NCBI GenBank assembly: GCA_963693085.1
Contig: OY856409.1
Coordinates: forward strand, 1,165,395,249 to 1,165,459,248
Reading direction: 5' to 3'
Source of the DNA: Alisma plantago-aquatica
Taxonomy: Eukaryota; Streptophyta; Magnoliopsida; Alismatales; Alismataceae
Length of the DNA: 64,000 nucleotides
This document shows positions 1 through 12,800 of this stretch, one piece after another. The notes beneath the pieces were generated by a model. That model was given only the letters and a program-made list of their open reading frames with translations, was not told the origin of the DNA and did no database searches. A program made the translations under genes and the position numbers. Numbering within the stretch: position 1 is the stretch's first letter; every line of letters begins with the position of its first letter.

Positions 1-2120
1 TGTTTATCTTGAACCTCTGATTGATGACTTAAAGAAACTATGGGGTGAAGGTGTGATGACCTATGATGCTTCACGAAGAGAGACATTTCGTTTGCATGCT
101 ATGTTGTTTTGCACTATTAATGACTTTCCAGCATATGGGAATTTGTCTGGATATAGTGTCAAAGGAGCTAAAGTGTGTCCTATATGTGAAGAGAACACTG
201 ATTCAACAAGACTAAAACATGGCGGTAAGACTGTATATCTCGTTCATCGAAGGTTTCTTCCAAAATTCCATCCGTATCGTAGGAAGCGCAAAACATTCAA
301 TGGATTGAATGAGGAACGGAGTGCACCTAAACCTATACCAGGGGAGGTTGTTTATGAAAGAGTAAAAGACTTTGTCAATGAATTTGGTAAGAGATCACAA
401 TGTACTACATGGAGTGACAATTCTTTATTCAAGAAGAAGTCAATATTTTGGGATCTTCCTTATTGGAGTTCTTTGACAGTCAAACATTGTATCGATGTAA
501 TGCACGTTGAGAAAAATGTCTGTGATAGCATCATTGGTACTCTGTTAAATATACCAGGTAAGACTAAAGATGGGATAAAATCAGACTGGACCTACGTGAA
601 ATGGGAATAAGGTCAGAATTAACAGAATTACGTGAAATGGGTAATAAAAGAACATACTTACCTCCCGCTTGTTACACATTGTCTAGAAAGGAGAAGAAAG
701 CTTTTTGTGAATGCTTGGTAAATGTTAAGGTGCCACATGGTTACTCATCCAACATCCATAGATTGGTATCAATGAAAGATCTGAAGTTGATAGGTCTTAA
801 ATCTCATGATTGTCACACTCTAATGCAACAAATATTGCCCGTGGCAATTCGATCTATATTGCCGAAGCATGTAAGGTTTGCAATCACCAGACTTTGTTTC
901 TTTTTCAACAGTCTCTGCAGCAAAGTTATTGACCCTGATACTCTCGATAATTTGCAAAGAGAAGTGGTTGTTACCCTATGTCAGCTTGAGATGTATTTCC
1001 CTCCTTCGTTCTTTGATATCATGGTACATCTTGTTGTCCACTTGACTAGGGAAGTGAAAATCTTGGGACCGGTTTCCTTGCATTGGATGTATCCCTTTGA
1101 ACGATACATGAGCGTTTTTAAAGGTGATGTTCGAAACCGTTATCGGCCTGAAGGGAGTATTATTGAAGGTTATGTGGTGAGAGAGGTTATGGATTTTTGC
1201 AATGACTTTCTCAGTGGTAATGACACTCCTGATAATGACAAGAATATTGACGAGCTATTTGGCAAAGGAATTTTAGGATCACGTGTGAAAGTAATCAGCC
1301 GTGAGCAGTTGGAACAAGGTCATTTGTATATTTTACACAACATGGACGGAGTGAACGTTTATATCGAGGAACATACCAATTTCATCAAATGACAATATCC
1401 TCGAGCCAATACAATGTGGCTTGCTAGAGAGCATAATAAGACTTTTATTAAGTGATTTGAAGATAAAGTCTTACAATAAATATCTCAAACACCAGATGAT
1501 ATTACTGAAACTATCAAATGCCTCGCCTTTAAATCAAAATTGACTGTTATGTCTTATGAAGGGTATGACATTAATGGATTCACATATTACACAAAGCGCC
1601 AAGATGATAAGAGTGTCGTCCAAAATAGTGGGGTCACCCTTCAAGCATCGACTATGTTTTTACAAGTGCAAAGGATAAGAGTCCACATGAAGCTAAAATG
1701 TCATATTACGGTGTCATTGAAGACATATGGGAATTTGACTACATAGATTTCAGAATTCCGCTCTTCAAATGTAATTGGGTTGATAACACCAAAGGAGTTA
1801 TAGTGGATGAATTGGGTTTCACTTTAGTGAACTTTGAAAAGATTGGCGAGAAGGGTGAACCATTCATATTGGCATCATAGGCGAAACAAGTATTGTATAT
1901 CGATGATCCTGCAAATGATAAATGGTCGGTTGTTCTTCATGGTAAAAGACAGTTCATTGAAGATCTTATAGATGAAGAATAGTACTATGATAAGTATGAT
2001 GACTCCAGTCCATTCTCAGTTGGGTTGCCAACACCAACAAATATTGAAGCTAATGATGACTTGTATGTGCGCGGAGATCACAATGAAGGATTGTTAATTG
2101 ATAAAAAATCGCAATATTAG
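1..2120 (+). pseudogene. CACTA A ORF1: TNP2-type transposase, partial and broken
   Basis: Encodes the DDE transposase that would excise and integrate the element. Visible landmarks are YDASRRETFRLHAML, DFPAYGNLSGYS, CPICEENTDS, then IDVMHVEKNVCDSIIGTLLN (TNP2/Transposase_21), WMYPFERYM with RPEGSI (DUF4218), and CNWVDNTKGVIVDELGFTLV (DUF4216). The gene begins before the window. Damage against copies B-D: a 6-bp in-frame loss near 405, a 1-bp loss near 577 that shifts frame, in-frame stops near 1390, 1455 and 1480, a frameshift near 1657, and stops near 1880 and 1980. The inherited stop is TAG at 2118-2120. A GTATGT follows immediately and a CAG sits directly before the ORF2 ATG, so the two genes may share a spliced transcript. 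Confidence 0.9.
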
Positions 2121-2371
2121 AGGTATGTTTTATTTTATACGTTTTTATTTTTCTGAATAAGTGAAATTTACAATTTGAATTACTTTAACTATACAAAAAT
2201 ACTGAAAATTTAATATGTTGTTCAAAACTGAGTATCAAACCATCACTTAAAATTTGAGCTTAATTTATAATGTGAATTACTTTACAATGTGAATGTGAAC
2301 TTTACAATGTGAGCTTTACAATTTGAATTATTTTACAATGTGAACTTTACAATTTGAATGTGAATTTGCAG

Positions 2372-5300
2372 ATGGCTGAGCATTCTCCTGATGACCGTGC
2401 TGATGATTACCGTGAGGGTGAGGACATCAATGCGCCGCCTCACAATGTAAGTTTTAAAAATATATCATATATTTATATCTATATGTCCATTTATAGTTAT
2501 ATCTTGTAAATGTGTTTATTTTGTCAAATTTTAGGTTGATGATGCACAGGTACCATCTGAAGCACTTGAGGCACTTGATCAGCAGCACCAAAAAGTTGAC
2601 AAGAGAAGGGGCATCACTATGATGAAGAAGTTAATTGCGCAAAAGGGCAATGGACCCAAACTTGTTGTGGATTTTGATAATGTAGGAAATGCATCTGGTG
2701 TGAATCACAATTCATTTGTTTCATATCTTGGGTTTGTTACTCGTAGCCATTGCGGTTGTAAGATAGATTCTTGGCGTAAAGTTTCTAAGGAGAAGAAAGA
2801 CTTAATATGGAGGGATTTATGTGTGAGTTATTATTAATTTGCAATTCTATTTTGTAGATTACTAAATTTTTGGATACTAGTTAATAGCAATTCTATTTTG
2901 CAGAGTATATTTGAATTGGATGAAAAGCTGCATCGTAAATGCGTGATGCAACACTGTGGGAGAGTCCTAAGGAACTATAGGACAAATCCCACCCGAGAAT
3001 ACATAAAAGAAGCTGACAAGAGGAAGAAGACAACCACTGAACAGTGGAACTTCCTGGACAAAGAAGAATGGAACGCGTTTGTCACTTCAAGACAAACTGA
3101 TGAATTCAAGGTATTAGGTGTCAGTCTCAATCTCATTAATTAATATATGTTGTACTCACCTATTCAAGATTAACATTTAGTGTTACTAACCAAATCATTA
3201 ATGTGCATACTAACTAGGCCCTTTGTGAGGCACAAAGATCAAGGTGTGCACTGAATGTGCATGCATGACCACACAATGGGTCCAAAGGGGTATGCAGGCA
3301 TTCGCCAAAGACTAAAGTCTGAGGCTACTGCTCAGTCTGCTGCTACTCAGGAGTCCTCTACCATAGGTAGCACACCTCTGCCTTGCCATGATGTCTGGAT
3401 AGCTGGGAGGCAAAATAAGAAGGGAGAAATAATGAAGGCCGCAACTGCTGAGGCGGCTGCAAAAATGGTAAAATACAACTCTTACAACAATCATTTGAAT
3501 ATAGATTATTTGTGTTGTTTACTTAATTACAAATTTTTGTTTTGCCGATTAGCGGGAGCTGCACGAGCTGAGGAAACAAGGCAAGTTCATCCCTGAGGGA
3601 ACAAGGGATGAATTGACAGTTGCTCTGGGTAACCCAGAGCATCCTGGACGTGTTAGGGCTGCAGGCGCTGGTGTGGGAATCAAAGCTTTTTTTGGGCCAT
3701 CCCAGCACAAATATGTCCCAAAAGTGGGACTTTCACAAGAAGAGGTAACATATTCTTTCTTTATAATGTTGCTGTAAAAGAGAATTCAATAATTAGAATT
3801 TGACGTTTCTTTTATCCATGTATAGGTAGATAAGCTATTTGATAGGAAACTTGAAGAAGCAATGAAAAAGTGGCAGGCATCTCAGACTGCCACTTACCAG
3901 ACAATACCTACTGCAGGCTCTACTCCTACTCCTAATGCAGAGGTTGGGAGTAATCCTGTAGAACCACCACCTAGCACATCCGCTGTAAGTATTTTTATGA
4001 CATAGTAACTAGTTTTTTAATTCAAGATGATATGTATATATGAAATTGTAGTCATTTCAAAAAAAGATGATATGTATATATGTATATAACATTCTTTACA
4101 CAAAAAATTGTAGGGGTTGAAGCGATGCCGTCTAAAAAGTAATGAATATGTCGTTGCAGAGGCGTCGGCTTACCCATCCCTACCCGGGGAACAGTTTCAC
4201 GGGTCTCCATTACCAGCTGGTTGGATTCGTATGAGCCTGATACATATATTCTAAGGATGGGTGGATCTTCCATTGCCATATGCCCACCCAGATTGTGAAA
4301 CGCTTGGTGAGGCAGAAGGCGGAGTGATATTGTGGCGAAAAGCGGATTTCCTATTTACTGAAAATGTATGATAAATTTACATTACGTTAAATTGTTAGTG
4401 TGTGTATATGTTGTCAGTTCATCTGAAATTATATATATATATACAGGTTAAAAAGAAGACACCCACATCATCTAGGCCTCCACTTCTACCTCCTACATTA
4501 CCCAGTTGGGTTCCACATGACCTACCTGTCCCATTAAGTCCTAACTGTAGGGGTATGGCAATATGGTTAGGCGAACATGATATAAACTTCCCTATAACTG
4601 TTTCTTCCGATTCAGATTCTACAGGTCAGTCATACGAAACCAAACTATTTATACAAGATATTTTGGAGTTGTTTGGATATTATTGGCTAAATACATTTGT
4701 GATAGAGCTATGGATAAGGTGAGATCTTCTTTATACATCCATATACCTTGTGTATGATCTGGTGATCTGGTTTCTTATATATTAATGCATGTGTAATTAA
4801 TGCATATTTTGCAGCTACTTAGATAATATATGTGCAAATTTTGGATTCGAACATGTAGGGTTTTTGATTCCATCTTTGATTAGTCTAGTAGCTAAAGACT
4901 CTACGTCAGTTCAACAATACTGCTGTGAGGCTTTTATAAATTTTGCTTTAAATAAGAAGACGGTGATAATTGCTCCATTCAATGTAGAGTAAGTTTACTT
5001 TGCTTATTATAATTTGGACTTAAGAAAATTACATTTTCATTGTGCATTTTGAGTTATTAATTTTTAAATTTTTTACCTCTAGTGGTAGGCATTGGGAGTT
5101 ACTGGTTATTGTCCCCGAGATGTTCACTGTCTATTATCTAGATCCTAAGGGGAGTAAATTGAATAGAAGATTTGGACACATAATGAAAATGGAATTATTT
5201 CGGTGAGAAATATTTCATTTTCATATCCGTTAACATATGTTATTACATTACTATTTAATTGCAATGTTCTGTGTTACATTAACATGTAGGGGGTTTGATG

Positions 5301-5808
5301 AGTTCAAAAAGGCTGGAGGAAAGGTCCCCATGAAAAAGAACCAGCCAATAATTTGGAAGAACGTGAAAGTAAGTTCCCGACTGCAATATATGTATATATT
5401 ATTTATGTGAACAATGCTTAATTAGTTGTATTTTTTAATATTTTTTATGTTTGAATTTATAGTGTGCTACACAAGACAATAGATGGGCATGTGGATACTA
5501 TGTGATGCGATATATGCACATGATTATCAAACATGCCGCACTGGATATCGATTGTATTGCTCATGTATTATATAGTCTCATTAGATAATATGATCGAAAT
5601 ATCTCAATCTTATTTATAGCTCATTAATTATATATATACATCATTCTCTTTACAGGTGTTTAAAGCTGACCCCATTACAGGAACGGACTTACCATATGTA
5701 CATGCTCCCTATATGATGGGAGAATTAAATGAAGTAAAAGAAGAATGGGCAACAACCATACAAATAGTGGGGGTTTTAAAATATAATTGGGATCCTGATA
5801 GAGAATAA
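2372..5808 (+). pseudogene. CACTA A ORF2: Transposase_24-like / DUF8039-like / Ulp1 protease gene, broken
   Basis: The second gene of the element, in about 13 exons with the structure worked out for copy C. It starts MAEHSPDD at 2372, just after a CAG acceptor. Regions in order: an FDNVGNASGV..SYLGF..W..V..KKDLIW block of Transposase_24 type; KLHRKCVMQ..LRNYRTN; HDHTMGPKGYAG; a DUF8039-like block (FHGSPLPAGWIR, HPDCETLGEAEGGVILW); and a C48/Ulp1 protease with GRHWELLVI, YYLDP and TQDNRWACGYYVMRYM, so the His, Asp, Gln and Cys active-site residues survive. The copy is broken by a 4-bp duplication (GCAT) near 3262 that shifts frame and by a TAA near 4252 inside the DUF8039-like block. The stop is TAA at 5806. 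The Ulp1 domain predicts SUMO-type peptidase activity, but its role in transposition is not settled. Confidence 0.87.
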
Positions 5809-5834
5809 TGACTAAAGAATGATATTTTGTAAAT

Positions 5835-6060
5835 GAATTTTTGAATTATAATAAATATGTGAATGTTTCTACATGTCTGGATGTTTCTACATGTGTCTGT
5901 GAAAATGAATGAAAGTGTTGGTTGCTATATGAATGTTTCTACATGTGTGAATGTGAATGAATGGAACTACATATTGCTAGCTACATGAATGTTTCTAAAT
6001 GTGTGAAAATAAAATGGAACTGCAGGTTGCATTGCTAAATGCATGTGTGAATATTTTTGT
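5835..6060 (+). repeat. 3' minisatellite of CACTA A
   Basis: Downstream of the ORF2 stop there are imperfect repeats of the words GAATGTTTCTACATGTGT and GAATGGAACTACAGGTTGC, in units of roughly 30-60 bp. The same array follows ORF2 in copies B (16550-16770), C (34590-34680) and D (53240-53450), so it belongs to the element and probably lies in its 3' UTR. Confidence 0.75.
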
Positions 6061-6114
6061 TGTTAATTTTGCAGGTTTGTGGCATGTTGTTGGTTGATAT
6101 CAATGGATGTCGTA

Positions 6115-6146
6115 AAACCTGCAATTCATAACTGAACTGTAGGTTT
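6115..6146 (+). other. Stem-loop near the CACTA A 3' end
   Basis: The inverted repeat AAACCTGCAATTCA / TGAACTGTAGGTTT around a 4-nt loop has two mismatched positions. It is the decayed version of a perfect 14-bp stem in copies C (34480-34511) and D (53506-53537). It lies between the 3' minisatellite and the subterminal repeats, so it could act in RNA 3'-end formation or in end recognition. Confidence 0.7.
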
Positions 6147-6194
6147 CTCATCCTGCGACCAGCCACAGTAGGTCTGCAGACTGACAAAAAAAAA

Positions 6195-6566
6195 CAATAG
6201 GCATCGGTTATTTGTATAAAACCGACACACAAAGTTATAGTGTCGGTTTTATATAAATAACCGGCGTCTATTTCCTGTGGCGCGAAGATATATGGCGTCG
6301 GTTTCTTACTTATAACCGACACTGATAGTGCCCAAGATGGCGCCCTTTCTGTGGTGCGAAGGTGTATGGTGTCGGTTTCTTATCTAATAACCGACGCCTA
6401 TAGTCCCCTGATGGCGCGTTTTCGGTGGTGCGCGAAGAGTTTGGGCGTCGGTTTTGGAACCGATGTGTAATGGGTGAGCTTTTAGTGTCGCCCACATAGG
6501 TGTCGCTTAGAAACCGACACTAAAGGCCTTAAATAACCGACACTAAAGGTAGGTTCTGTAGTAGTG
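6195..6566 (+). repeat. 3' subterminal repeats and TIR of CACTA A
   Basis: Paired motifs of the form GTGTCGGTTT ... AAACCGACAC repeat in both orientations with short spacers, forming palindromes of roughly 30-40 bp. This is the usual layout of CACTA subterminal regions, where the element's DNA-binding protein attaches. The array ends at the TIR GGTTCTGTAGTAGTG (6552-6566), the reverse complement of the CACTACTACAGAA start seen in copies B and C. Confidence 0.9.
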
Positions 6567-6597
6567 TGTCTTTTGCTAACTTCAGTTGTTTTCTGTC

Positions 6598-7553
6598 AAA
6601 GGTCACTCCAGGGATCCAAGAGATCACCCTTTTTACTTAGTCAAGAATGAATAAAGACCACCTTTCCATGCCTTAAGTAAATCAAACACCAATTACGATT
6701 TCATTCCATACTCTAACAAAGATTTTGGAAATAGAAATGGTATTTAGAAGTCTTGATATAATTTACAATCCAGTTTTGCTTGAATCATACATATTTTGTT
6801 CACTGAGCATGTTTCCTATCAAACATATGTCATAATTCCAAACATATGTCACGATTCCATTCCACAATCAAATGAAGACTTTGATAGAACTCATGTTTAC
6901 AATTTTATTAGTTTTAGTTTTGTGAATCATATATCTTTTTCTAACTTAACTTATTTTTTATATCAAAGGTCACACTAGGTATCCTAGTTATAACCCTTTT
7001 GACTTGTTCGAGAATGATGAAAGAACAACATCACATGCCCCAAGCAACTCAAACAGTCCACACAATTATTCTACACACTTGAACGAAAACATTGAAAATG
7101 AAGGTGGTACTTGATTAGTGTTTACAAAATTTTGTGTCCTATGAGGTCAATTCATATATACTATTGCTAATTCAAGTTTCTTTTTTTTAAAGGTAACTCT
7201 AGGCTTCCTAGAGAAAGGACTTTTGACAAGGTTGTAAATGAGGGAAGAATGCTTTCATTTGCACGCCCAAATGAAGATTTTAGAAATAGAAAATGTACTT
7301 TATTATTCTTTACATATTTTTATTTATCATTGGCAAACTAAGCTATTTTTCTACTGACTTTTTTCACTCTCTAAAAGGTAACTTTATTGATCCTAAAGAA
7401 ACTAGATTTGCCCTAGGTGGAAATGTTGAAGAACCACTCCAATACACTAACAAAAATAGAAATGAACGACATGTTTCTCATTCTCTAAGACCTCCATCCC
7501 ATGAGACCCAAAGCCTAGCAACTCAAAGAATGAGTACACGAAATTTAATTTAG
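6598..7553 (+). repeat. Four diverged exon-like tandem units
   Basis: Starting near 6598, 6967, 7191 and 7376, each unit opens with a pyrimidine-rich tract ending AAAG, then GGT(C/A)AC(T/A) and an open stretch reading roughly G(N/H)(S/T)R.P. The middle shares N.DF.NR- or RNE-like residues. Spacings shrink from about 370 to 185 bp. The fourth unit opens into 7293-7553 (86 codons). The pattern looks like an acceptor-plus-exon unit duplicated in tandem in the N-terminal part of the decayed gene that follows. I do not recognise a domain in the units. Confidence 0.5.
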
Positions 7554-7615
7554 ATATCATACGTTTATTGTTTGCATTTCTTCTAGTATCACCAATGCTT
7601 CCTTATATATTTTAG

Positions 7616-8800
7616 TGGAAAGTAAGAAATCCCTTCTTCCAAAGAGACATTTTAGAGGAGCAACAAAATTAAGCTTGTGTAGACCAGAAAAAGGAAGAGT
7701 AAATAAAGTTTTCTTTAACCGTGGAGCTCCAATTGGTGTGGAGGAAAAGAAACTCACTAATTATCTTGGAGTACATGCAAAAAATGGCATGCAATTTCCA
7801 CTGTATAAAGAATGGGGTGAGGAGCATATATTGGGTTTTGAAACTACTATGGATGTTGTGATGGTGTGTACTCAATTAACTTATTATTTCATTTTGTAAA
7901 AATCATGAAGTCTAACACTAGTACTTTTTTTAGGATGACTTCTCATTTTTTATGTTCAATGGTGATATGATTGAAAACATGGAAAGTTCAGAGCATCCTC
8001 TTGCAGACATGGAAGAAGTTGTGAATTGGTGCTATAAAAATATGCAAAAGAAGGTTAGTGCATGGCGTAACATGTTGAAGGGAAAACAAAAGGATCATGA
8101 TCATCCAAACCAAGAACGTCAAACTTCACCTGACCCTAGAGTTTCTAATGTTGATTGGCGGAAATTGTTGGAATACTGGAGGTCACCTACAAAAGTGGTT
8201 GGTATACACTATATTTTTCTCCTAAATTATCATTGATTATTTTTTCACCATCTTTGTTATGGATAATGGTTTGATTTGTTATAATATAGAAGGAGAGCAC
8301 TAAGAACAAGGTTATCCATGCATGACCTCGTCCTACTCACACGACTAGGGCGAAATCATATTCTATATGCTATCATGAAATGGTATATGCAATTACTCTC
8401 ATGATTTATTCTTTTGACTATTTTTTCTTGAGAAAATGATAATGTATTCTTTCATGGTGTGTATCTTGAAAAAGGAGTTATCTCATGTGAATTGGAGGCA
8501 TATCACAAATTTCACCAAAATAAATGGGATGCTATCTAGATCATTACACTAAGAAAAAAATGTGTAAGTATTATAAAGGTATACTATTAAAAGACCACTA
8601 CCTTTTAATGTTTTGATCACATGTAACAACTGTAGGAGGAAATTGCTCTAAGATGCACTCAATGCCAAGTTCAGAATACAACAAACCATGAAGTTTTTGT
8701 TCGGGTACTTGATGAAGTATATGGTAAACATAATGGTGGCTACGAAAGGGGGTATGGAGGAGGTGATTCAAGACAGAGATGGAAAACATTTTGTCTGTAA
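7616..8800 (+). pseudogene. Decayed En/Spm (Ptta-like, Transposase_24-type) ORF2 of a different CACTA family
   Basis: Exon-like blocks at 7616-7863, 7934-8199, 8290-8383 and 8635-8800 have GT/AG edges. They carry landmarks of the plant Ptta/En/Spm protein family: a basic KRHFRGATKLSL stretch, NRGAPIGVEEKKLTNYLGV, a W..V-type segment, KKVSAWRNMLKG, WRKLLEYW, then STKNKVIHA-stop-PRPTHTTRAKSYSI, and finally FVRVLDEVYGKHNGGYERGY. The order matches the family, where a GxPIGxxxxxxxxYLGV block is followed by W..L..YW, a THTTR-like motif and a GxxRG-like motif. There are in-frame stops (near 8325 and 8540) and no convincing terminus. The protein differs strongly from ORF2 of copies A-D, so this is an older, separate family. 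CACTA A abuts it. Confidence 0.72.
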
Positions 8801-9154
8801 CGAGTGAAGATGCAACCATATGTCAGGAAACAGACTTGGATTTAAGAGCTAGAGGCTAAATTGCTATGTTACAAGAACAACTACAATAGGTTGTATAACG
8901 TTTTATACATTGTTATGACTTTAGACTTATCTAATATTGTGATTGTATTTTTGTGTTAGAAGAATCAAGCAAGAACAACTAATTATCATGACCAACCACA
9001 CACCTCTAGTAGCCAAAATCACAACCAGGTATAAAAGTACCATAAAAATGACCAAATTATAGTGTTAAATCATCTAATATAACTAAGATATTTATTTTTA
9101 TAGGAACATTGCTCATCTCATGAATCTAAAGATTATGGAAACTAACTATTTCTT

Positions 9155-9800
9155 CAACAATAGATTTTGTAGACATTTGATATAGCTACTACTTCATGTG
9201 CACAATGTGAGTATTTTATTGCTAAAAATGCATGCTCATTGTCTTAGATATCCTTGTTTATATATTTATTGTTCATTTCCACTCCTCTAGAATTTTGATT
9301 GTTAGGCGGTTCATTTACTCAAAACCTGAATATGCTCAAACTTTCAGACCTTTTTGTATGTTGAAGTTGAAGCTTTTTTTGAAGACTATTGCTTAAGCAA
9401 CATATTTTGCTAACTTTTCGAGTAACAGCTCAATAGCTACTGTGTCGCATGAATCATGTGAGTCATCATTTTTTTCAAATAACATGTTGAATGTCATTAG
9501 AATTTCATATATGTCTCTTTATACTTTGATAGATATTGTATGATACGGTTCACTCACTCAAAACTCCAATTTGCAGCCCTTCTTTGATTGCTGAAGCTGA
9601 ATCACTTATTTAAGGCTATTGCTTATGCAATAGATTTTGCAATTTTGTGGAGTAACAACCATATGGCTACTACTTCAGATGCATAGTGTAAGTCATTTGA
9701 TTACTCAAGATAGCATGATTAATATCATTAGAATATTCTAATTGGTCCCTATATACTTTGATAGACTTTGAAACACTATTCTCGTTTGCTCAAAAAATGC
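9155..9800. repeat. Three imperfect tandem units of about 235 bp
   Basis: Three diverged copies begin near 9160, 9396 and 9629. Shared blocks are AATAGATTTTG(C/T)A, TAGCTACTACTTCA followed by a GTGAGT/GTAAGT-like word, CATTAGAAT, TATACTTTGATAGA and a C(G)GTTCA(C/T)T(C/T)ACTCAAAA block. Each unit contains a donor-like GTGAGT after the ACTACTTCA block, so they may be duplicated exons of the decayed gene upstream. No open frame survives in them. Confidence 0.55.
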
Positions 9801-12800
9801 AAGGGTGACAACATATATTCATTGGGGTAGATGCAATCAATGAGGTTTTTTTTCCAATTCCGTATTTTGTTCCTGCCCTAATGCTGAACCAATTAGAGGA
9901 AGGACAAAAATCATTTAGTCTGAAAGAAATTGATAAGTGGGATGCAATGGAAAGGTTGGGGGAGAGGGTGAGGTTAAGGGCATTGGATAGCCTTGCACGG
10001 TTAGTGATAGGGAAATGGCATTGGAACCAATATATAATAAACCCTAATGCACCTCCCTATCCTCCATTTTCTTTGAGAATAGGTGGCATGAGTGAAAAGT
10101 AGATGCCTCCTTATGAGAAAATTGTATAGGAAGGTAAAGGTATGAGTAATAGATCTTGTACTCATGTGGAAGAAGCGGTTATGGTTACTTCAGACCACCT
10201 ATCTTGAATTTCCACATCAGAAACTCTGCAAAGATGATCATTACCCCTCCCTATCTCTTATGTGATTCTCCTTAACAATTGTCTTATTATGCCTCCAGAC
10301 GTATGCAATCTATTGTGGTTATTTGTCCATAACACCACCAAGAAACTCATAAAGGCAAGAGGTATATACCAAATATGATTAGGTAGATTCATTAAGTCTA
10401 GAGAGATCTAGATATATAACTCTCATGATAAGTTTATCATTTCTTATTGTTTGTTTGTATGCAACTGCAGTTATAAGGCCTTTCTTTTCTAGAAATATAA
10501 GGCATATTTTTTGTTAAGATTTTTTTGTCTAAAGAGATAAATCTGGATACATAGCTCTCATTGATATATTACCATATATTTCTGTATTTTCTACTATATG
10601 CGGCTGACCTTGTACGAGGCATTCATTCTCTAATCTAATGAATGCCTTGAATATATTGCCCCTGCCACGTCAAATGTTATTATTTTGTTTCAAATATACA
10701 AGCCACTAAATTTCCCATTTGAGTGAATACTAATGATTTGTTTGATACTAGTCCAAAAGTTATATTTACATGTGTGATATCTTTGATGATATACAGGAAG
10801 ATATCTAAGAAATATTATCTAGATCGTCTTTGATTTTTCCTACAAACACTACATGGACGTGCCAGGGGTTGAAAACGTTCTTAAAGATTAAGGGAGTTGG
10901 TAGTCTTCTTGCCCTCATTTGCTAAAAAATAGCAGAATGTAAATGGGTTATTGGTCTCTGGCTTCATTTGTAGCTCTATTTTGTGAATTTACTCTATGTT
11001 TGGTTCTTAAACATTTCAAACATACATGCCATTTGTCCTGGTCTTGTGTCAAAATGCTTTGAAATGGTGCATGTAATGACTATGAATTCAGCTTACAAAT
11101 GTCTCATGTAGCAGCAGTTGCGATAAAAAATATGGAAGTATATTTGTGCAAAGATGTGGATGTGAAGGCGGTCCATTTGAATCTACAAAATTTTTATAGT
11201 ATTTTAGATGTTTGAATTAATGAGTTGAGTAAAAATTTTGTCTAGATATTACTATATTCACCATCAACAGTAGTCAACGTTGTGGTTGAGTGGTCAACAT
11301 TCAAAGTAGACCATACATTTTTTTTTCTTTTTTATGTATTCTATAATTTGATGTGTTGGCATGCCATTGAAGGAGTGGCTCATGGCAGTTGGTGGTTGTC
11401 AAAATCAACACATACCTCTGACGTGATTTAATCTATATGTCAAATCTTGTATTCATTTGAATCCAGCGAATGGGACAAAGCGATAGTGACACAAGCTACT
11501 GGTGTGACACAGCTTGCAGTCCCATCTCATTTTGAATATGGAAGGTTACTGTGTTGAATATATAATACTTTGTACTAGTGGGGGAAAGGAGGAGGAGATT
11601 GAGGTTGATCTTTCTCACCTCACCTTCATATCCCGCAAGCCCGGGTTTGTTATGTACAACTACTCATTGATCTGGGAAGGGTAAACATGTTGGCATAGAG
11701 GCTTGAGTCATGAGAGTGCAGCTTGTTGGTATGAGAAAAGCTCGCAGTCCAATACAATCGGTTCCAAAGAAGTCGGAGGTGGAATACAAAGTCTCCACCC
11801 TCTGACCTTAATTGTTGAAAGTCAAATGAGATTGTAAGTGTAAAATTTGAAAGGTAATCCTGGGGCATCCGACACTAGAGAATAAAGACCATGGTGTGAC
11901 ATGTAGATAATATGAATGAATAGAAAACTTAGCCATCAGTGCAACATTATGTGATATGTTTCTCTCAAATGGTTCTTTTTAATGATATGCAATATCAACC
12001 AGAGCCCTATCATGACTAGAATTGAATGGTGACCAATATGTGATCTAAAAACTTTTCAATGCACCAATTAAAATCAATATTGAATATGGTGCATTCCAAG
12101 GGATATTATTGTCATTATAACTCCCAAAATCTCGCCCAAAGAAACTCAAACAATTATGTAGGCTTTGTCTAATCATATATGCCTCTCAAATTAGTTTAAT
12201 ATCATGTCAATGTTCCAATAAATCATTTGATCATCAACTGGTTACCTATCCACATCAAAATCAAAATGGGTATCAAAATCCTAAAATCAAGGTCATCACA
12301 TTCAACCCACCTTATAAGGAATCTCGTCCTCAAAATTCAACTAGCCTCACATTCTAGTGTTTTTCTTTTTCACTACCTCTAGCACACCACTTCTAGGTTC
12401 CAAGGCTATCATTGTTCTAGATATCCCCTAATTTAGTATCTTAGGATATTAGAACATCTTGGGTGTAACCACCCCATCTTATATAGATTGAAGCATCATA
12501 TTTTTTTATCGAATATCACTTAACATCATAATCATGATATAAAATTCTAGTATCTTAGGTTTTACATCCCTCATTCCCCAATGAATTAGGGTTTGTTTAT
12601 AATGTTGAAGTTTATATAGGTATTATTCAAGACTTCACCTTTCTCCATACTAAAACATATAAGGTGATGTCAAGATTTCCATATCATCTATTAACAACAT
12701 TTTCAAACGTAAATATCATTATTGTAGTTTATGATCAACATCATATTCAAATTTCAATACTTGAGAAGGACTAACTTAACATGTTTGCGTATTAGGGTTT

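Larger units (their letters stand above)
1..6566 (+). mobile_element. CACTA (En/Spm) transposon copy A, 5' part outside the window
   Basis: The 3' portion of a CACTA element. It holds the second half of a TNP2-type transposase gene, a second gene ending in a Ulp1-like protease, a 3' minisatellite, a stem-loop, palindromic GTCGGTT/AACCGAC subterminal repeats, and the terminal inverted repeat GGTTCTGTAGTAGTG ending at 6566. The next three bases (TGT) would be one side of the 3-bp target duplication, but the other side lies upstream of the window. Both genes carry stops and frameshifts. The copy is closest to copy D, sharing long near-identical stretches through both genes. It lies against the decayed En/Spm-like gene that starts near 6598. 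Confidence 0.93.

Noticed and set aside
9881..10102. A 73-codon frame as a host gene
   Set aside because: No recognisable family, no neighbouring exons, and it lies in decayed sequence.
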